Below the pieces are notes generated by a model. It ran no database searches. It was not told the DNA's origin and was given only the letters and a program-made list of their open reading frames with translations. A stretch of DNA of 64,000 nt from Gemmatirosa kalamazoonensis (GTDB lineage Bacteria > Gemmatimonadota > Gemmatimonadetes > Gemmatimonadales > Gemmatimonadaceae): NCBI RefSeq assembly GCF_000522985.1, contig NZ_CP007130.1:930001-994000 (forward strand), read 5' to 3'. Position numbers and translations under genes: made by a program. Shown here in pieces: positions 44,382 to 53,703 of the stretch. Within the stretch, counting starts at the first letter, position 1; the number at the start of each line of letters is the position of its first letter.

Positions 44382-47065
44382 CCGGCCGCTCGCTCCCCGA
44401 CGGCGTCCGCCGCGCGTTCCGCCTCGTCGTCGGCGGCCGCGCCGCGCAGCGCCAGGCCGCCCGCGACGTCGACGACGAGATCGCGTTCCACCTCGCGATG
44501 CGCGCCGACCGCCTCCGCGCCGCCGGCCTCTCCGACGACGAGGCGCTCGCCGCCGCGCACCGGCGCTTCGGCGACGTCACGCGCGTGGCCGAGGCCTGCC
44601 GCGTCGAGGACGACGCGCGCGACCGCGCCATCGGCCGCGGCGAGCTGTTAGGCAGCGTGTGGCAGGATGCGCGCTTCGCGCTCCGCGGCCTCGTCCGCAC
44701 GCCGCTCACCACCACCGCCGCGCTGCTCACGCTCGCCCTCGGCGTCGGTGCGACGACGGCGATCTTCAGCGTCGTCTACGGCGTGCTCCTGCGGCCGCTC
44801 CCGTACCGCGAGCCCGATCGGCTCGTGCAGCTCTGGCAGACGGCGCGGGTCACCGGCGATGCGCACAACCCGCTCTCGGTGCCGACGTACCGCGACTGGA
44901 AGGAGCGCGTCCGCGCGTTCGACGGCACGATGGCCTACGCGTTCAATCGGATGACGCTCGCCGACCGCGACGGCACGCCGGAGCAGGTGCGCGGCGCCAT
45001 GCTGTGGGGCGACGTGGCCCGGGTGCTCGGCACGCGCCCGCTGCTCGGTCGCTCGATCATGGAGTCCGACGCGCACGACCCCGTGGCGGTGCTCGGCGAG
45101 GGACTCTGGCGTCGCCGCTACGGCGCCGACCCCCACATCGTCGGACGCTCCATTCGCATGAACGGCGTGCCGCACACGGTGGTCGGCGTCATGCCGGCGC
45201 GGTTCCGCTTCGGCAGTCCCGACGTCGAGCTGTGGACCGGCTACGCGCAGATCCTCGCCGACACGCTGTGGAGCACGCAGCGCGGGCGTCGCTTCCAGCG
45301 CGTCATCGCGCGGCTGAAGCCCGGCGTCACCCCGGCCGCCGCGGCAGCGGATCTGAGCGCCGTCGCGCGCGAGCTCGGGCGCCTGTACCCGGACAACGAG
45401 GCGAACACCGGCGCGGTGCTCGTGCCGCTGCGCGAGGAGCTCGTCGGCGACGTGCGCCCGGCCCTGCTCGTCCTGTTCGGCGCCGTCGGCTGCGTGCTGC
45501 TCATCGCCTGCGCGAACGTCGCGCACCTGCTGCTCGCCCGCGCCACCGCGCGCGAGCGCGAGCTCGCGGTGCGCGCGGCGTTGGGCGCCGGACGCGGGCG
45601 CGTCGCGCGGCAGCTCCTCACGGAGAGCCTCGTCCTCAGTGCGCTCGGCGGCGCGTTGGGCATCCCGCTCGCCTACGTGGGCGTGCGTGTTCTGGCGCGC
45701 CTCGCCGGCGACTCCGTTCCGCTCATGGAGACGGTGCGCGTCGACGCGTCGGCGCTCGCGTTCACCGCGGCCGCCGTCGCCGTCACCGGGGTGCTCGTCG
45801 GGCTCGCGCCCGCGCTGCGCTCCGCACGGCGCGATCTCGCGTCGAGCGTGCGCGAGGGCGCTCGCGGAGCTGGGCAGAGCCGCCGGCAGCACGGCGTGCG
45901 CGGCGTGCTCGTGACGCTCGAGGTGGCGCTGTCGCTGCTCCTGCTCGTCGGCGCCGGCACGCTGCTCCAGAGCTACGTCCGCCTGCGCGCCGTCGCTCCC
46001 GGCGTCCGCACCGACGGCGTGCTCGCCGCGCTCGTCGCCGCGAGTCCCACGAAGTATCCGGATGCCGCGCGCCGCGTGGCGCTCTACGATCGCGTCGCCG
46101 AGCGCATCTCCGCGATCCCCGGCGTGCGCGCCGTCGGCACCTGCGACTGCATGCCTCCCGAGCACGTCAGCCAGTCCGGGGGCGTGCTGGTCGAGGGCGT
46201 CGACCCGGGGAGCTCGTGGCCGATCGTGCAGCAGCCGCGCGCCGGCGCCGGGTACTTCGCCGCGTTAGGCATCCCCGTGCGCGCCGGGCGCGCGTTCACC
46301 GCTGCCGACCGCATCGACGCGCCGCCCGTCGCCGTCGTGAACGAGACGTTCGCGCGCCGCCTGCTCGGCGGGAGCGGCGACCTCGCGCGCGCGGTCGGCC
46401 GACGCATCACGATGGACGGCACGACCTGGATGACCGTGGTGGGCGTCGTCGGTGACGTGCACTACAGCGGGCTCGCGGCGCCGGTCGATCCGCTGATGTA
46501 CACGCCGTTCGCGCAGGCCCCGTCGCCCGGGATGGACCTGTTCGTGCGCACGGGAGACGATCCGGCTCGTCTCGTCCCCGCGGTGCAGCGGGCGCTGCTC
46601 GAGATCGATCCGGAGCTGCCGCTCTCCATGGCGCGACCGCTCGAGGCGGCGGTGCTCGAGTCGATCGCCGCGCCGCGCTTCCAGACGACGCTGATCACGC
46701 TGTTCGGCTGCGTCGCGCTCGCGCTCGCGGTGGTCGGCGTGTACGGCGTCGTCGCGTACGGCGTGACGCAGCGGCAGCGCGAGATGGGGGTGCGCGTCGC
46801 GCTCGGTGCCGGACGCGCGCGCGTGCTGCGGCTCGTCGTGTCGCAGGCGCTCGGACCGGTGTGGGCCGGCGTGGCGATCGGTCTCCTTGGCGCGCTCGCG
46901 GGGGCGCGGGTGCTCGGACGCTTCGTGTACGCGACGAGCGTGCACGAGCCGGCGACGTACGTGGCGGTCGCGGGCACGCTGGTCGCGGTCGCCGCGGCGG
47001 CGGCATACCTGCCGGCGCGCCGCGCGGCAGCGGCGGACCCGGCGTCGGTGCTGCGCGCGGACTGA
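44378..47065 (+). CDS. ADOP-type ABC permease paired with a PadR gene (rightward)
   Basis: An 895-residue duplicated permease beginning with the ADOP extension (DEIAFHLAMRADRLRAAGLSDDEALAAAHRRFGDV). Helix TTTAALLTLALGVGATTAIFSVVYG opens the first MacB/FtsX unit. ANVAHLLLARATARERELAVRAALGAGRG marks its cytosolic turn, and GVTQRQREMGVRVALGAGR marks that of the second. It closes with AAADPASVLRAD. ATGA coupling to the PadR gene shows a regulator-permease operon, a mirror image of the leftward pair. Role: probable efflux or lipid/peptide export with an unlinked ATPase. Confidence 0.92.
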   Translation: MTGRSLPDGVRRAFRLVVGGRAAQRQAARDVDDEIAFHLAMRADRLRAAGLSDDEALAAAHRRFGDVTRVAEACRVEDDARDRAIGRGELLGSVWQDARFALRGLVRTPLTTTAALLTLALGVGATTAIFSVVYGVLLRPLPYREPDRLVQLWQTARVTGDAHNPLSVPTYRDWKERVRAFDGTMAYAFNRMTLADRDGTPEQVRGAMLWGDVARVLGTRPLLGRSIMESDAHDPVAVLGEGLWRRRYGADPHIVGRSIRMNGVPHTVVGVMPARFRFGSPDVELWTGYAQILADTLWSTQRGRRFQRVIARLKPGVTPAAAAADLSAVARELGRLYPDNEANTGAVLVPLREELVGDVRPALLVLFGAVGCVLLIACANVAHLLLARATARERELAVRAALGAGRGRVARQLLTESLVLSALGGALGIPLAYVGVRVLARLAGDSVPLMETVRVDASALAFTAAAVAVTGVLVGLAPALRSARRDLASSVREGARGAGQSRRQHGVRGVLVTLEVALSLLLLVGAGTLLQSYVRLRAVAPGVRTDGVLAALVAASPTKYPDAARRVALYDRVAERISAIPGVRAVGTCDCMPPEHVSQSGGVLVEGVDPGSSWPIVQQPRAGAGYFAALGIPVRAGRAFTAADRIDAPPVAVVNETFARRLLGGSGDLARAVGRRITMDGTTWMTVVGVVGDVHYSGLAAPVDPLMYTPFAQAPSPGMDLFVRTGDDPARLVPAVQRALLEIDPELPLSMARPLEAAVLESIAAPRFQTTLITLFGCVALALAVVGVYGVVAYGVTQRQREMGVRVALGAGRARVLRLVVSQALGPVWAGVAIGLLGALAGARVLGRFVYATSVHEPATYVAVAGTLVAVAAAAAYLPARRAAAADPASVLRAD

Positions 47066-47278
47066 TCCGTCCCGTCGGGGCGGGACTGGCGCGGGTCGCC
47101 GTCGGCGGTCAGGTTGTGCCTCTCGCGCGCCTCGCGCGCGTCGACGGGGCGCCGTCGGCGTGCCGAGCGCGCCGCCGTCCGACCCGCCGCTCCACGCCCT
47201 GCGCGCCATGCTCGTCGGTCTCCGTCGTCACGAGTTCGCGTCGTCGTCTCACCCGCGCGCCACGTCGCGTTGCGCGCG

Positions 47279-48955
47279 ATGACGTCGGAGGACGATTTCT
47301 GCGCCCACGCCGTCGCGAGCGGCGGGGCCGGAGTGGTCGCCGAGCGCCTCGACGGCGTCATCGCCGACGCGAACGAGGCCGCGTGCCGGATGCTCGGCTA
47401 TCCGCGTGACGATCTCGTGGGAAAGCCGTACTCGGTGCTCTGCGTCCCCGAGGACCGCACGAGCCAGTCCACGCTCCGCGCGGCGCTGGTCGCCGGCAAG
47501 CGCGCGTCGCACGTCGGGCGCTGGCGCTACGTGCGACAGAACGGCACGACGCTCGTCGCCGACGTGATCACGTCGCGCGCGCCCGACGGCGGCGACGGCC
47601 CGCGCCACATCGTGTGGGTGCTCCACGAGCGCCTCGCCCCGGCCCCCGACGATCCGGTGCCGGACGCGGCGGTGGTCGGCGAGCGGCTCGAGTCGTTAGG
47701 CATGCTCGCCGGCGGCATCGCACACGACTTCAACAACGTGCTCGCCGTGGTGCGCGGCAATCTCGAGTTCGCGCGCGACGCGCTGGAGGAGCAGGTCCCC
47801 GACGTGCGCACCGCGCTCGCCGACCTCCACGCCGTGGAGCGTGCGGCGGAGCGCGCGACGTCGCTCGTGCGGCAGCTGCTCGCGTTCGGCCGCATGCAGA
47901 CGCGCTCCCCCGAGTCGCTCGACCTGAACGCGGTCGTGCGCGACGTCCTGCCGCTGCTGCGGCTCTCCGTCGGCGGCGAGATCCCGGTCCAGCCGCATCC
48001 GGCGCCGTCGCTCCCGCGCGTGGTCGCCGACCGCACGCAGATCGAGCAGGTGCTCATGAATCTCGTCGTGAACGCGCGCGACGCGGTCGTGGAAGCGGTG
48101 TCGCAGTCGGAGGCGGAGGGGAGCGCCGAGGGCACCGTGCATCGCATCACCATCTCGACGACGTACGCCACGCTCGACGACGCGGGCGCCGGCCGCGTCG
48201 GCGTGCCGCGCGCGGGCGAGTACGTCTGCGTGTCCGTCACCGACACCGGCATCGGCATGACCGAGGAGACGCGCGCGCGCATCTTCGAGCCGTTCTTCAC
48301 CACGAAGTCGGTCGACCGCGGCACCGGCCTCGGGCTCGCCGCGGCGTGGGGCATGGTGCGCCAGTCCGGCGGCGCGATCCACGTCGAGACGCGCTACGGC
48401 GCCGGCAGCACGTTCGCCGTCTACCTCCCATCGATCACGTCGCCGGCGATCGACGGCGACGCCGACCGCAACGGCGACCTCCCGTCGCGCGACCCGTCGG
48501 AGCGTGCGCGCGCGGTGCGCGAGCGTGGCCCGGCACGCCGGACGGTGCTGCTCGCCGAGGACGACCACGCGGTGCGGCGGGTGACCGCGCGGATCCTGCG
48601 CGGCGCCGGCTACCGCGTGCTCGAGGCGGGCGACGGCGCGGGCGCGCTCGAGCTGTGGCGCGCCTACGGCAGCGAGATCGACGCGCTCGTCGCCGACATG
48701 CGCATGCCGCGCCTCGGCGGCGAGTCGCTCGCGCGCATCGTCGCGACGGAGCAGCCGGGCTTCCCGGTGGTGCTCATGACCGGTGGTGCCGGCGGCGGCA
48801 ACGGTCACGGCGAGCGGGGCGCGGGCAGTGCGGCGCACACCGAGGTCCTCGCGGCGCGCGCCGGCGACGTCCCGCCGCTCGAGAAACCGTTCGCCGCCGC
48901 GTCGCTGCTCGACCGGCTGGCCGCGCTGCTGCCGGCGGGCGACGCGGTGCGTTAG
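47279..48955 (+). CDS. PAS hybrid histidine kinase with receiver
   Basis: A 558-residue soluble kinase. A PAS domain (residues about 15-120: GVIADANEAACRMLGYPRDD) precedes GGIAHDFNNVLAVV, with the phosphoacceptor His near residue 149. The ATPase domain has NLVVNARDAV, DTGIGMT and FFTTKSVDRGTGLGLAAAWGM. The receiver (about residues 425-550) has its phosphoacceptor Asp near residue 473 (VADMRMPRLGG) and ends with LEKPF. It is the same architecture as the five-PAS kinase at 14392 with a single PAS. ATG 47279 is preceded by about 210 bases of GC-rich spacer without a clear promoter. The TAG stop lies in a GTTAGGC heptamer. Confidence 0.88.
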   Translation: MTSEDDFCAHAVASGGAGVVAERLDGVIADANEAACRMLGYPRDDLVGKPYSVLCVPEDRTSQSTLRAALVAGKRASHVGRWRYVRQNGTTLVADVITSRAPDGGDGPRHIVWVLHERLAPAPDDPVPDAAVVGERLESLGMLAGGIAHDFNNVLAVVRGNLEFARDALEEQVPDVRTALADLHAVERAAERATSLVRQLLAFGRMQTRSPESLDLNAVVRDVLPLLRLSVGGEIPVQPHPAPSLPRVVADRTQIEQVLMNLVVNARDAVVEAVSQSEAEGSAEGTVHRITISTTYATLDDAGAGRVGVPRAGEYVCVSVTDTGIGMTEETRARIFEPFFTTKSVDRGTGLGLAAAWGMVRQSGGAIHVETRYGAGSTFAVYLPSITSPAIDGDADRNGDLPSRDPSERARAVRERGPARRTVLLAEDDHAVRRVTARILRGAGYRVLEAGDGAGALELWRAYGSEIDALVADMRMPRLGGESLARIVATEQPGFPVVLMTGGAGGGNGHGERGAGSAAHTEVLAARAGDVPPLEKPFAAASLLDRLAALLPAGDAVR

Positions 48956-48975
48956 GCGGCCCGTTAGGCAGGTCG

Positions 48976-49983
48976 TCAGGCGCGGCGTCGCGCGTACACC
49001 TCGAGCCACGGCGCCCACTCCGCCTCGTCGCCGGCCAGGAGGCGAAGGGCGCCCTTCAGCAGCCGCTCCTCCCACGCCGCCCACGGCCGCGTCCACTCGT
49101 CGGCGATGGGCACCAGCGCGTCGCCGTACACGCGCACGACCTCGAAGCCGAGCGGCTCGAGCAGACGTCGCAGCGACCCCGGCGTGAATCCGTGCCGATA
49201 CGGGAAGGCGAGCAGGTTGTTGTGCGCGAGCAGCCGCTCCGCCACCGGCCCGAGCGGCCCGTCGAGTCGCTCGCGGATCGCGGCGTAGAACGCGCCGTTA
49301 GGCACCCGCAGCGCCAGCACGCCGCCCGCGCCGAGCAGCGCCGCCGTGCGGTGCGCCGCGCCGCGCGGGTCGGGGAGCTGCTCGAAGCAGTTCCACACCG
49401 CGACCGCGTCGAACGCGCCGGCCACCGTGTCGCCGCGGGCCGCGTAGCCGTCGAGGTCCGCCTCCTCCACCTCGACGTCGTCACCCACGGCCTCGCGCGC
49501 CACGGCGAGCGCCGCGGCGTTGATGTCGATCCCCGTCGCGCGCCATCCGCGACGCGCCGCCGCGGCGAGGAAGCCGCCGACGTAGCTCCCCACCTCGAGC
49601 ACGCGCCCGCGGCGGCCGAGCACCTCCTCCAGCCGCTCGGCCTGTGCGCCGTACGCATCGCGCTGGGTGTCGTGCAGCGCGCGCAGCGCGTCCGCCTCGA
49701 CCGCCTCGTCGGCGTACGCCTCGCGCAGCGCGATGTCGCGCTCGCGCGGGTTGCGGTACACGAGCGTGCACTGCGCACAGCGCGCGAGGCCGAGCGGCAG
49801 CCGCTGGGAGAACGCCACGCGATCGACGAGCCGCTCGACCGGCACGCCGGGTCGCAGCCGCGCGTCGTGGAACGCCCACAGCCGCTCCTGCTCGGCGCGC
49901 AGCGCGTCGCCGTCGGCGAGCGTGTCGCCGGGCGCGTGGCCGCACACGGGGCACGCCGTGAGCTCGTACGTCGCCGTCGTCAC
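48976..49983 (-). CDS. Class I SAM methyltransferase with N-terminal zinc ribbon
   Basis: A 335-residue protein read from GTG 49983. A zinc-binding pair CPVCG and CAQC flanks residues 10-75. The methyltransferase fold follows: motif I VLEVGSYVGGFLAAAARRGWRATGIDI, an acidic motif (EADLDGYA), AVAVWNCFEQLPDP and LALRVPNG. This is the arrangement of methyltransferase-11-type enzymes acting on sugars or small molecules. No sugar-nucleotide gene is adjacent, so the target is unknown. It converges on the hybrid kinase across 20 bases that contain two GTTAGGC copies. Confidence 0.85.
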   Translation of the reverse strand: MTTATYELTACPVCGHAPGDTLADGDALRAEQERLWAFHDARLRPGVPVERLVDRVAFSQRLPLGLARCAQCTLVYRNPRERDIALREAYADEAVEADALRALHDTQRDAYGAQAERLEEVLGRRGRVLEVGSYVGGFLAAAARRGWRATGIDINAAALAVAREAVGDDVEVEEADLDGYAARGDTVAGAFDAVAVWNCFEQLPDPRGAAHRTAALLGAGGVLALRVPNGAFYAAIRERLDGPLGPVAERLLAHNNLLAFPYRHGFTPGSLRRLLEPLGFEVVRVYGDALVPIADEWTRPWAAWEERLLKGALRLLAGDEAEWAPWLEVYARRRA

Positions 49984-50035
49984 GGAAGGGAGCGGACGCG
50001 CGTCGCGGCGTGCCGACGCGCCTAACGGCGGACGG

Positions 50036-50881
50036 TCAGACGGCCGCCGTGGGCGGAGCGCCGGCGGTCGCGATCGTGGCCGCGAACGCGGCGAGCACCG
50101 GCGCCGCGCCGTCCTGCCGCGCGTCGCGCACCTTGATCCCCGCGTACCGCCGCAGCGCGTTGCGCAGCCCGTTCCCCGACGGGAAGTGGAGCGTGATCGC
50201 CACCTCGTCCACCGTGTCGGCGCGGTCGGCGAGCATGCGTGCCGCGAGCAGCAGTCGGCACCAGGTGAGGATCTCACGGGGCGCCGGCACGCCGGCTCGG
50301 CGCGCGCGGTCGACGAGCGCCTGGCGGCTGATCCCGAACGCGCGCGCGACGTCGGGCACCGTCGCCGCGTCGCCGTGGTGCTCGAGGCAGTAGCGCACCA
50401 CCGGCATGATCGACGACGGGACGATCGCCTCGACGTCGGCCACGAGGCGGTCCGCCGCGGCGCGCTGCCCGGCCTTCGCGAGCGCCGCGCGCAGCGCGAG
50501 GCCGCGGTCGTCCACGCCCTCGACGATCAGCTCGTGCACACCGGCGCGGGCGAAGTCGAGGATCGCCGACGAGAGGTCCGTCATCCGCGCGTAGCCGACG
50601 ACGACGGCGTCCGGCTGCGCCGCGCGAATGCTTTGGATCACGGCATCCGTCGGCACGTGATCCGCGTCACGCGCTTCCACGACGACCACGCCCCACCGTC
50701 GGTCGGTCAGCGCCGCGCGCAGCTCGGAGATGCGCTCGACGCGATGGATCCCCACAGTCGACACGGACCGTCCCGGGCTCCCCGAGGGGCCGGGCCGGAT
50801 CGCCTGGTTCAGCCGCGCCACCGCTTCACGGTCGCACAGCAAGGCCAGCACGTCGCCGCGTCGCGCCGTGGTGCTCACCAT
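50036..50881 (-). CDS. AraC-type DNA-binding regulator with receiver-like N-terminal domain
   Basis: A 281-residue regulator from ATG 50881, preceded by a strong TGGAGGAGG ribosome site. The first 130 residues resemble a receiver fold (VERISELRAALTDRRWGVVVVEARDADHV, DAVVVGYARM) but I do not see a clear phosphoacceptor Asp. The C-terminal part carries the AraC helix-turn-helix pair: VPDVARAFGISRQALVDRARRAG and TVDEVAITLHFPSGNGLRNALRRYAGI. It is divergent from a gene for a 69-residue lipopeptide and next to a TPR protein gene, and it may control the lipopeptide gene through the dyad at 50956-50973. Confidence 0.82.
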   Translation of the reverse strand: MVSTTARRGDVLALLCDREAVARLNQAIRPGPSGSPGRSVSTVGIHRVERISELRAALTDRRWGVVVVEARDADHVPTDAVIQSIRAAQPDAVVVGYARMTDLSSAILDFARAGVHELIVEGVDDRGLALRAALAKAGQRAAADRLVADVEAIVPSSIMPVVRYCLEHHGDAATVPDVARAFGISRQALVDRARRAGVPAPREILTWCRLLLAARMLADRADTVDEVAITLHFPSGNGLRNALRRYAGIKVRDARQDGAAPVLAAFAATIATAGAPPTAAV

Positions 50882-50955
50882 CCTCCTCCACTGCAGGGCC
50901 CGCAACGGTCGGCACAACAAATCGTACGGCTGTGCGTTACCGGTTGACGCGTGGT

Positions 50956-50973
50956 GTGGTCACTTGTCACCAC
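50956..50973. promoter_or_regulatory. Candidate operator dyad between AraC regulator and lipopeptide gene
   Basis: GTGGTCAC and GTCACCAC form an 8-bp-arm imperfect inverted repeat with a 2-base centre. Extended copies of GTGG/CCAC surround it (50951-50985), and TTGACG stands just upstream at 50944. It lies midway between the divergent AraC-type gene and the small lipopeptide gene, a natural position for autoregulation. Confidence 0.4.
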
Positions 50974-51033
50974 GTGTGGGCGTGGTGCAGGGCGCCAGTA
51001 CATCCCTACAGCACACCCCGTTCGGAGTCCTTC

Positions 51034-51243
51034 ATGCGCCCTGTGTTCGTTCGCTCCGTGCTGCGGCTCGTGACGATCGCCGTCCCCACGGCGGTCGCCT
51101 TCGGTCTGGCCGCTTGCCGCAGCGTGACCGGCCCCGGTGAATCGCCGCGTGCTGCCGCGCGCGACTCCGCCTCCATTGCGCAGCGCGCCACGCATCTCGG
51201 CGACACCGCCGCCGCGAAGTGCTGCGTGCAGCCCTGGTACTGA
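51034..51243 (+). CDS. Small lipoprotein of 69 residues with a terminal CCVQPWY tail
   Basis: ATG 51034 encodes a signal peptide (LVTIAVPTAVAFGLAAC) with the lipobox Cys at residue 28, leaving a mature chain of about 42 residues. Ser/Ala/Arg residues dominate until the end, AAKCCVQPWY, with a vicinal Cys pair and two aromatic residues. I do not know the family. The coding call rests on the well-formed lipobox and the regulatory context. It lies between the divergent AraC-type regulator and a convergent TPR protein gene. Confidence 0.6.
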   Translation: MRPVFVRSVLRLVTIAVPTAVAFGLAACRSVTGPGESPRAAARDSASIAQRATHLGDTAAAKCCVQPWY

Positions 51244-51326
51244 GCGCGCACAGCCCGCGCCTGCGCGCTCCCGATCGGAGCCGCGAGTACCCACCGCAGC
51301 CGATGCGACGACTCCCCGCCGCCGAC

Positions 51327-52682
51327 TCATCGCGCCAGCCTCTCCGCGTACCGCCGAGCGGCCGGCAGCGCTTCGAGCGTGCGCAGCACGGCCTGGACGC
51401 GCGGCGACTGCGGCGCGGCGACGCGCCGTGCGCGTGCCGCGTCGCGTGTGGGACGCTGGGCGCCGAGCGACACGGCGTCGGTGACGCGCTCCGCGCGCAG
51501 CCGCACCTCGTGGAACGCGCCCGCGGCGGCGAGATCGGAGGACCGCGCCGCGTACTCGGCGGCGCGCGGATCGCCGATGGCGAGCAGCGCCTCGGCGAAC
51601 GCGGCGAGCGCCTGCGCGTTCTCGAATGGCTGGCCGGAGCGGCCGATCGTGCGCTCGAGATCGCGCGCGAGATGCTCCACCAGTCGCCGCTCGCCGAGCG
51701 CCGCGGCCGCACGCGCGGCCGCGCCGATCGCCGGCAGACGGATGCGCGCGAGATCGCTCAGCTCCAGCGCACCGAGGCACGCACTGAGCGCCGCGCGGTG
51801 CTCGCCCGCGAGGTGCCCGGCCTCCGCCAGGTTCACGAGCGCCTCCGCGCGCTGGTCCGGCGCGTCGGGCGACGTCTGACGGAGCGCGGCCCAGCCATGC
51901 GGGAGCGCGGTCTCGATGTCGCCGGCCGTCACCGCGGCGATGAACAGGCCCTGGTGCGCGGCGCGTCGCATCTCCACCGAGCCGGCGCGGCGCGCGGCGA
52001 CCACCGCACGCCGGAAGCAGCGGCGCGCCTCGGGGTAGTTGCCGCGCATGTTCGCGACGACGCCCATGCCGAGCAGCGCGCGGGCGCGGACGTCGGTCGC
52101 GTGCGCCGGACGCGCCACGTCGAGCGCGGCGCGGTACGACTCCCGCGCCGCCTCGAGCGCGCCGAGCTGCCGCGCCGCGCGCCCCTGCTGGGCGAGCAGC
52201 AGTCCCTCGCAGCGGGCGCCGAGGATGGGCGCGGCGGCGAGCCGCAGCGCCGCGAGATTCGTGAGGGCGAGTCGGAACGCGCCCGCCATCTCCTGCTCCG
52301 CGACGAGCCGCTGCAGCGCGGCGACCGCGCTCTCGCGGTCGCCGTCGGACGCACCGCCGAGGAGCCGACCGAGCGCGTGCAGCGCATCGCCTGCCGCGGC
52401 CGCGGCGTCGAGCGCCCGCGTCGCCGCATCGTCGTCCGCGGCATGTCGGCCGCGCGTCGCCGCGACGACGGCCTGCACCGCGTCGCCGCCGGCAGCGAGC
52501 AGGGCGGGGCGGTCGGCATGGCCGAGCGAGGCCGCGCGGGCGAGCGCATGGGCGGCGATCAGCCAGGCGTCGTCCGCTGCCCCGATGGGCGATCGACCGC
52601 CCAGCCGCGCTACGTCCTCGCGGTAGGCGTCGAAGGGAGCGACGGGTGCGAGCAGGTCGGGTTCGTGGGCGAGGCGCGTCAC
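51327..52682 (-). CDS. TPR-repeat protein, cytoplasmic
   Basis: A 451-residue protein without signal or membrane helix. Helical repeats of TPR size fill about residues 140-400: AARQLGALEAARESYRAALDVARPA, VVANMRGNYPEARRCFRRAVVAA, AALSACLGALELSDLARIRLPAIGAA and FAEALLAIGDPRAAEYAARSSDLA. The N-terminal 130 residues are Ala-rich helical. Such scaffolds bind peptides or proteins. It converges on the small lipopeptide gene. I cannot tell whether the two interact, but the combination with an AraC-type gene invites that idea. The start ATG 52682 was taken as the first in frame after the divergent gene at 52826. Confidence 0.7.
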   Translation of the reverse strand: MTRLAHEPDLLAPVAPFDAYREDVARLGGRSPIGAADDAWLIAAHALARAASLGHADRPALLAAGGDAVQAVVAATRGRHAADDDAATRALDAAAAAGDALHALGRLLGGASDGDRESAVAALQRLVAEQEMAGAFRLALTNLAALRLAAAPILGARCEGLLLAQQGRAARQLGALEAARESYRAALDVARPAHATDVRARALLGMGVVANMRGNYPEARRCFRRAVVAARRAGSVEMRRAAHQGLFIAAVTAGDIETALPHGWAALRQTSPDAPDQRAEALVNLAEAGHLAGEHRAALSACLGALELSDLARIRLPAIGAAARAAAALGERRLVEHLARDLERTIGRSGQPFENAQALAAFAEALLAIGDPRAAEYAARSSDLAAAGAFHEVRLRAERVTDAVSLGAQRPTRDAARARRVAAPQSPRVQAVLRTLEALPAARRYAERLAR

Positions 52683-52825
52683 GTCGGGATTCGATCCGGA
52701 ACCATTCCTGGCCGTCCATGCGACGTCGCCGAACGCGGGCCGGGTCGGCTCTCTGCCCTAGGATACAGAACGATCCCGGCTCCAACTAGTGGCGGCGACG
52801 CCACAGGTCCCGTGGCGGGTACTGC

Positions 52826-53665
52826 ATGAGGCCCGCCACGTACGCGCCGATCTACGTGCCGATCCTCCCCGTGGAGCCGAGCCAGCTCGCCGGGCTCGCC
52901 GCCACGAGCGAGGAGGTGAAGGCGTCGCTCACGCCGCTGTTCGACGTCGTGTCGTTCGGTCCCGAGCTGGCCGACGGCGGTGGCGGCGTCGAGCGCGCGC
53001 TCTCGCGCCAGCTCGACGCGATCGCCAGCGCGTGGGGCGACCGGCGCGCGTACCTCGACTGCCGCACCGGCCGCGGCGACGAGCGTCTTCCCGACGGACG
53101 CGTGCACCTCGCGCATCTGTTCGACGAGGAGCAGGCGCGCGGACTGCGGCTCGTCCCCGTGACCGGGCTGCAGCGCCCGACGGCGTACCAGCTCGCGGTG
53201 GCGGCGGCGGCGAGTGAGCGCGAGCGCGGCGCGTGCCTCCGCCTCGAGCTGGCCGACCTCGGCGACCGCTGGCGCATCGACACGTGCGTGCACTCGTTCC
53301 TCGCCGCGCAGCGGCTCGCGCCGGAGATGCTCGACCTGCTCGTCGACATCGGCGAGATCGGCCACGCGCGGCTGCCGCTGCTGGAGATCACGGCGCGCGC
53401 GGTGCTCGAGCCGCTCGCGCTGCTCGCGCCGTGGCGATCGGTGATCCTCGCCGCGTCGGCCCCGTCGCCCGCCGCCGGCGGGCACTCGGCCGCGGCGCGC
53501 AACGCGTGGATGCTGTGGCGCTTCCTCGCCAACTCGTCGGCGCTCGGGCAGCGGTTGCGCTTCAGCGACCACGCCGCGGCCGGTCCCGAGCCTGCCGATT
53601 TCGCCGTCGCTGCGGCGACGACCGAACACCTCACCGTGGTGGTCGAGCAGCTCGCTGCGCTCTGA
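52826..53665 (+). CDS. Beta-protein-like (T4 beta protein family) protein
   Basis: A 279-residue cytoplasmic protein. The opening YAPIYVPILPVEPSQLAGLAATSEEVKASLTPLFDVV resembles the start of the so-called Beta protein family (YVPILKxKxGEYxAL...PLIEV), found in phages, mobile regions and defence islands; the function of the family is unknown. The rest alternates strands and helices in a TIM-barrel-like way (AYLDCRT, GLRLVPVTGL, ACLRLELADL, RLPLLEITARAV, SVILAASA). It is shorter than the usual 340-360 residues at the C-terminus. Recognition rests on the N-terminal pattern only. Confidence 0.5.
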   Translation: MRPATYAPIYVPILPVEPSQLAGLAATSEEVKASLTPLFDVVSFGPELADGGGGVERALSRQLDAIASAWGDRRAYLDCRTGRGDERLPDGRVHLAHLFDEEQARGLRLVPVTGLQRPTAYQLAVAAAASERERGACLRLELADLGDRWRIDTCVHSFLAAQRLAPEMLDLLVDIGEIGHARLPLLEITARAVLEPLALLAPWRSVILAASAPSPAAGGHSAAARNAWMLWRFLANSSALGQRLRFSDHAAAGPEPADFAVAAATTEHLTVVVEQLAAL

Positions 53666-53703
53666 CGCGCGGCTGGCCGACCTCCCTCTACCCGAACGAT
53701 TCC

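Noticed and set aside
47066-47278. Upstream extension of the hybrid kinase (frame open from 47114)
   Set aside because: The added residues are Arg/Ser-rich and resemble no domain; ATG 47279 directly precedes the PAS domain.
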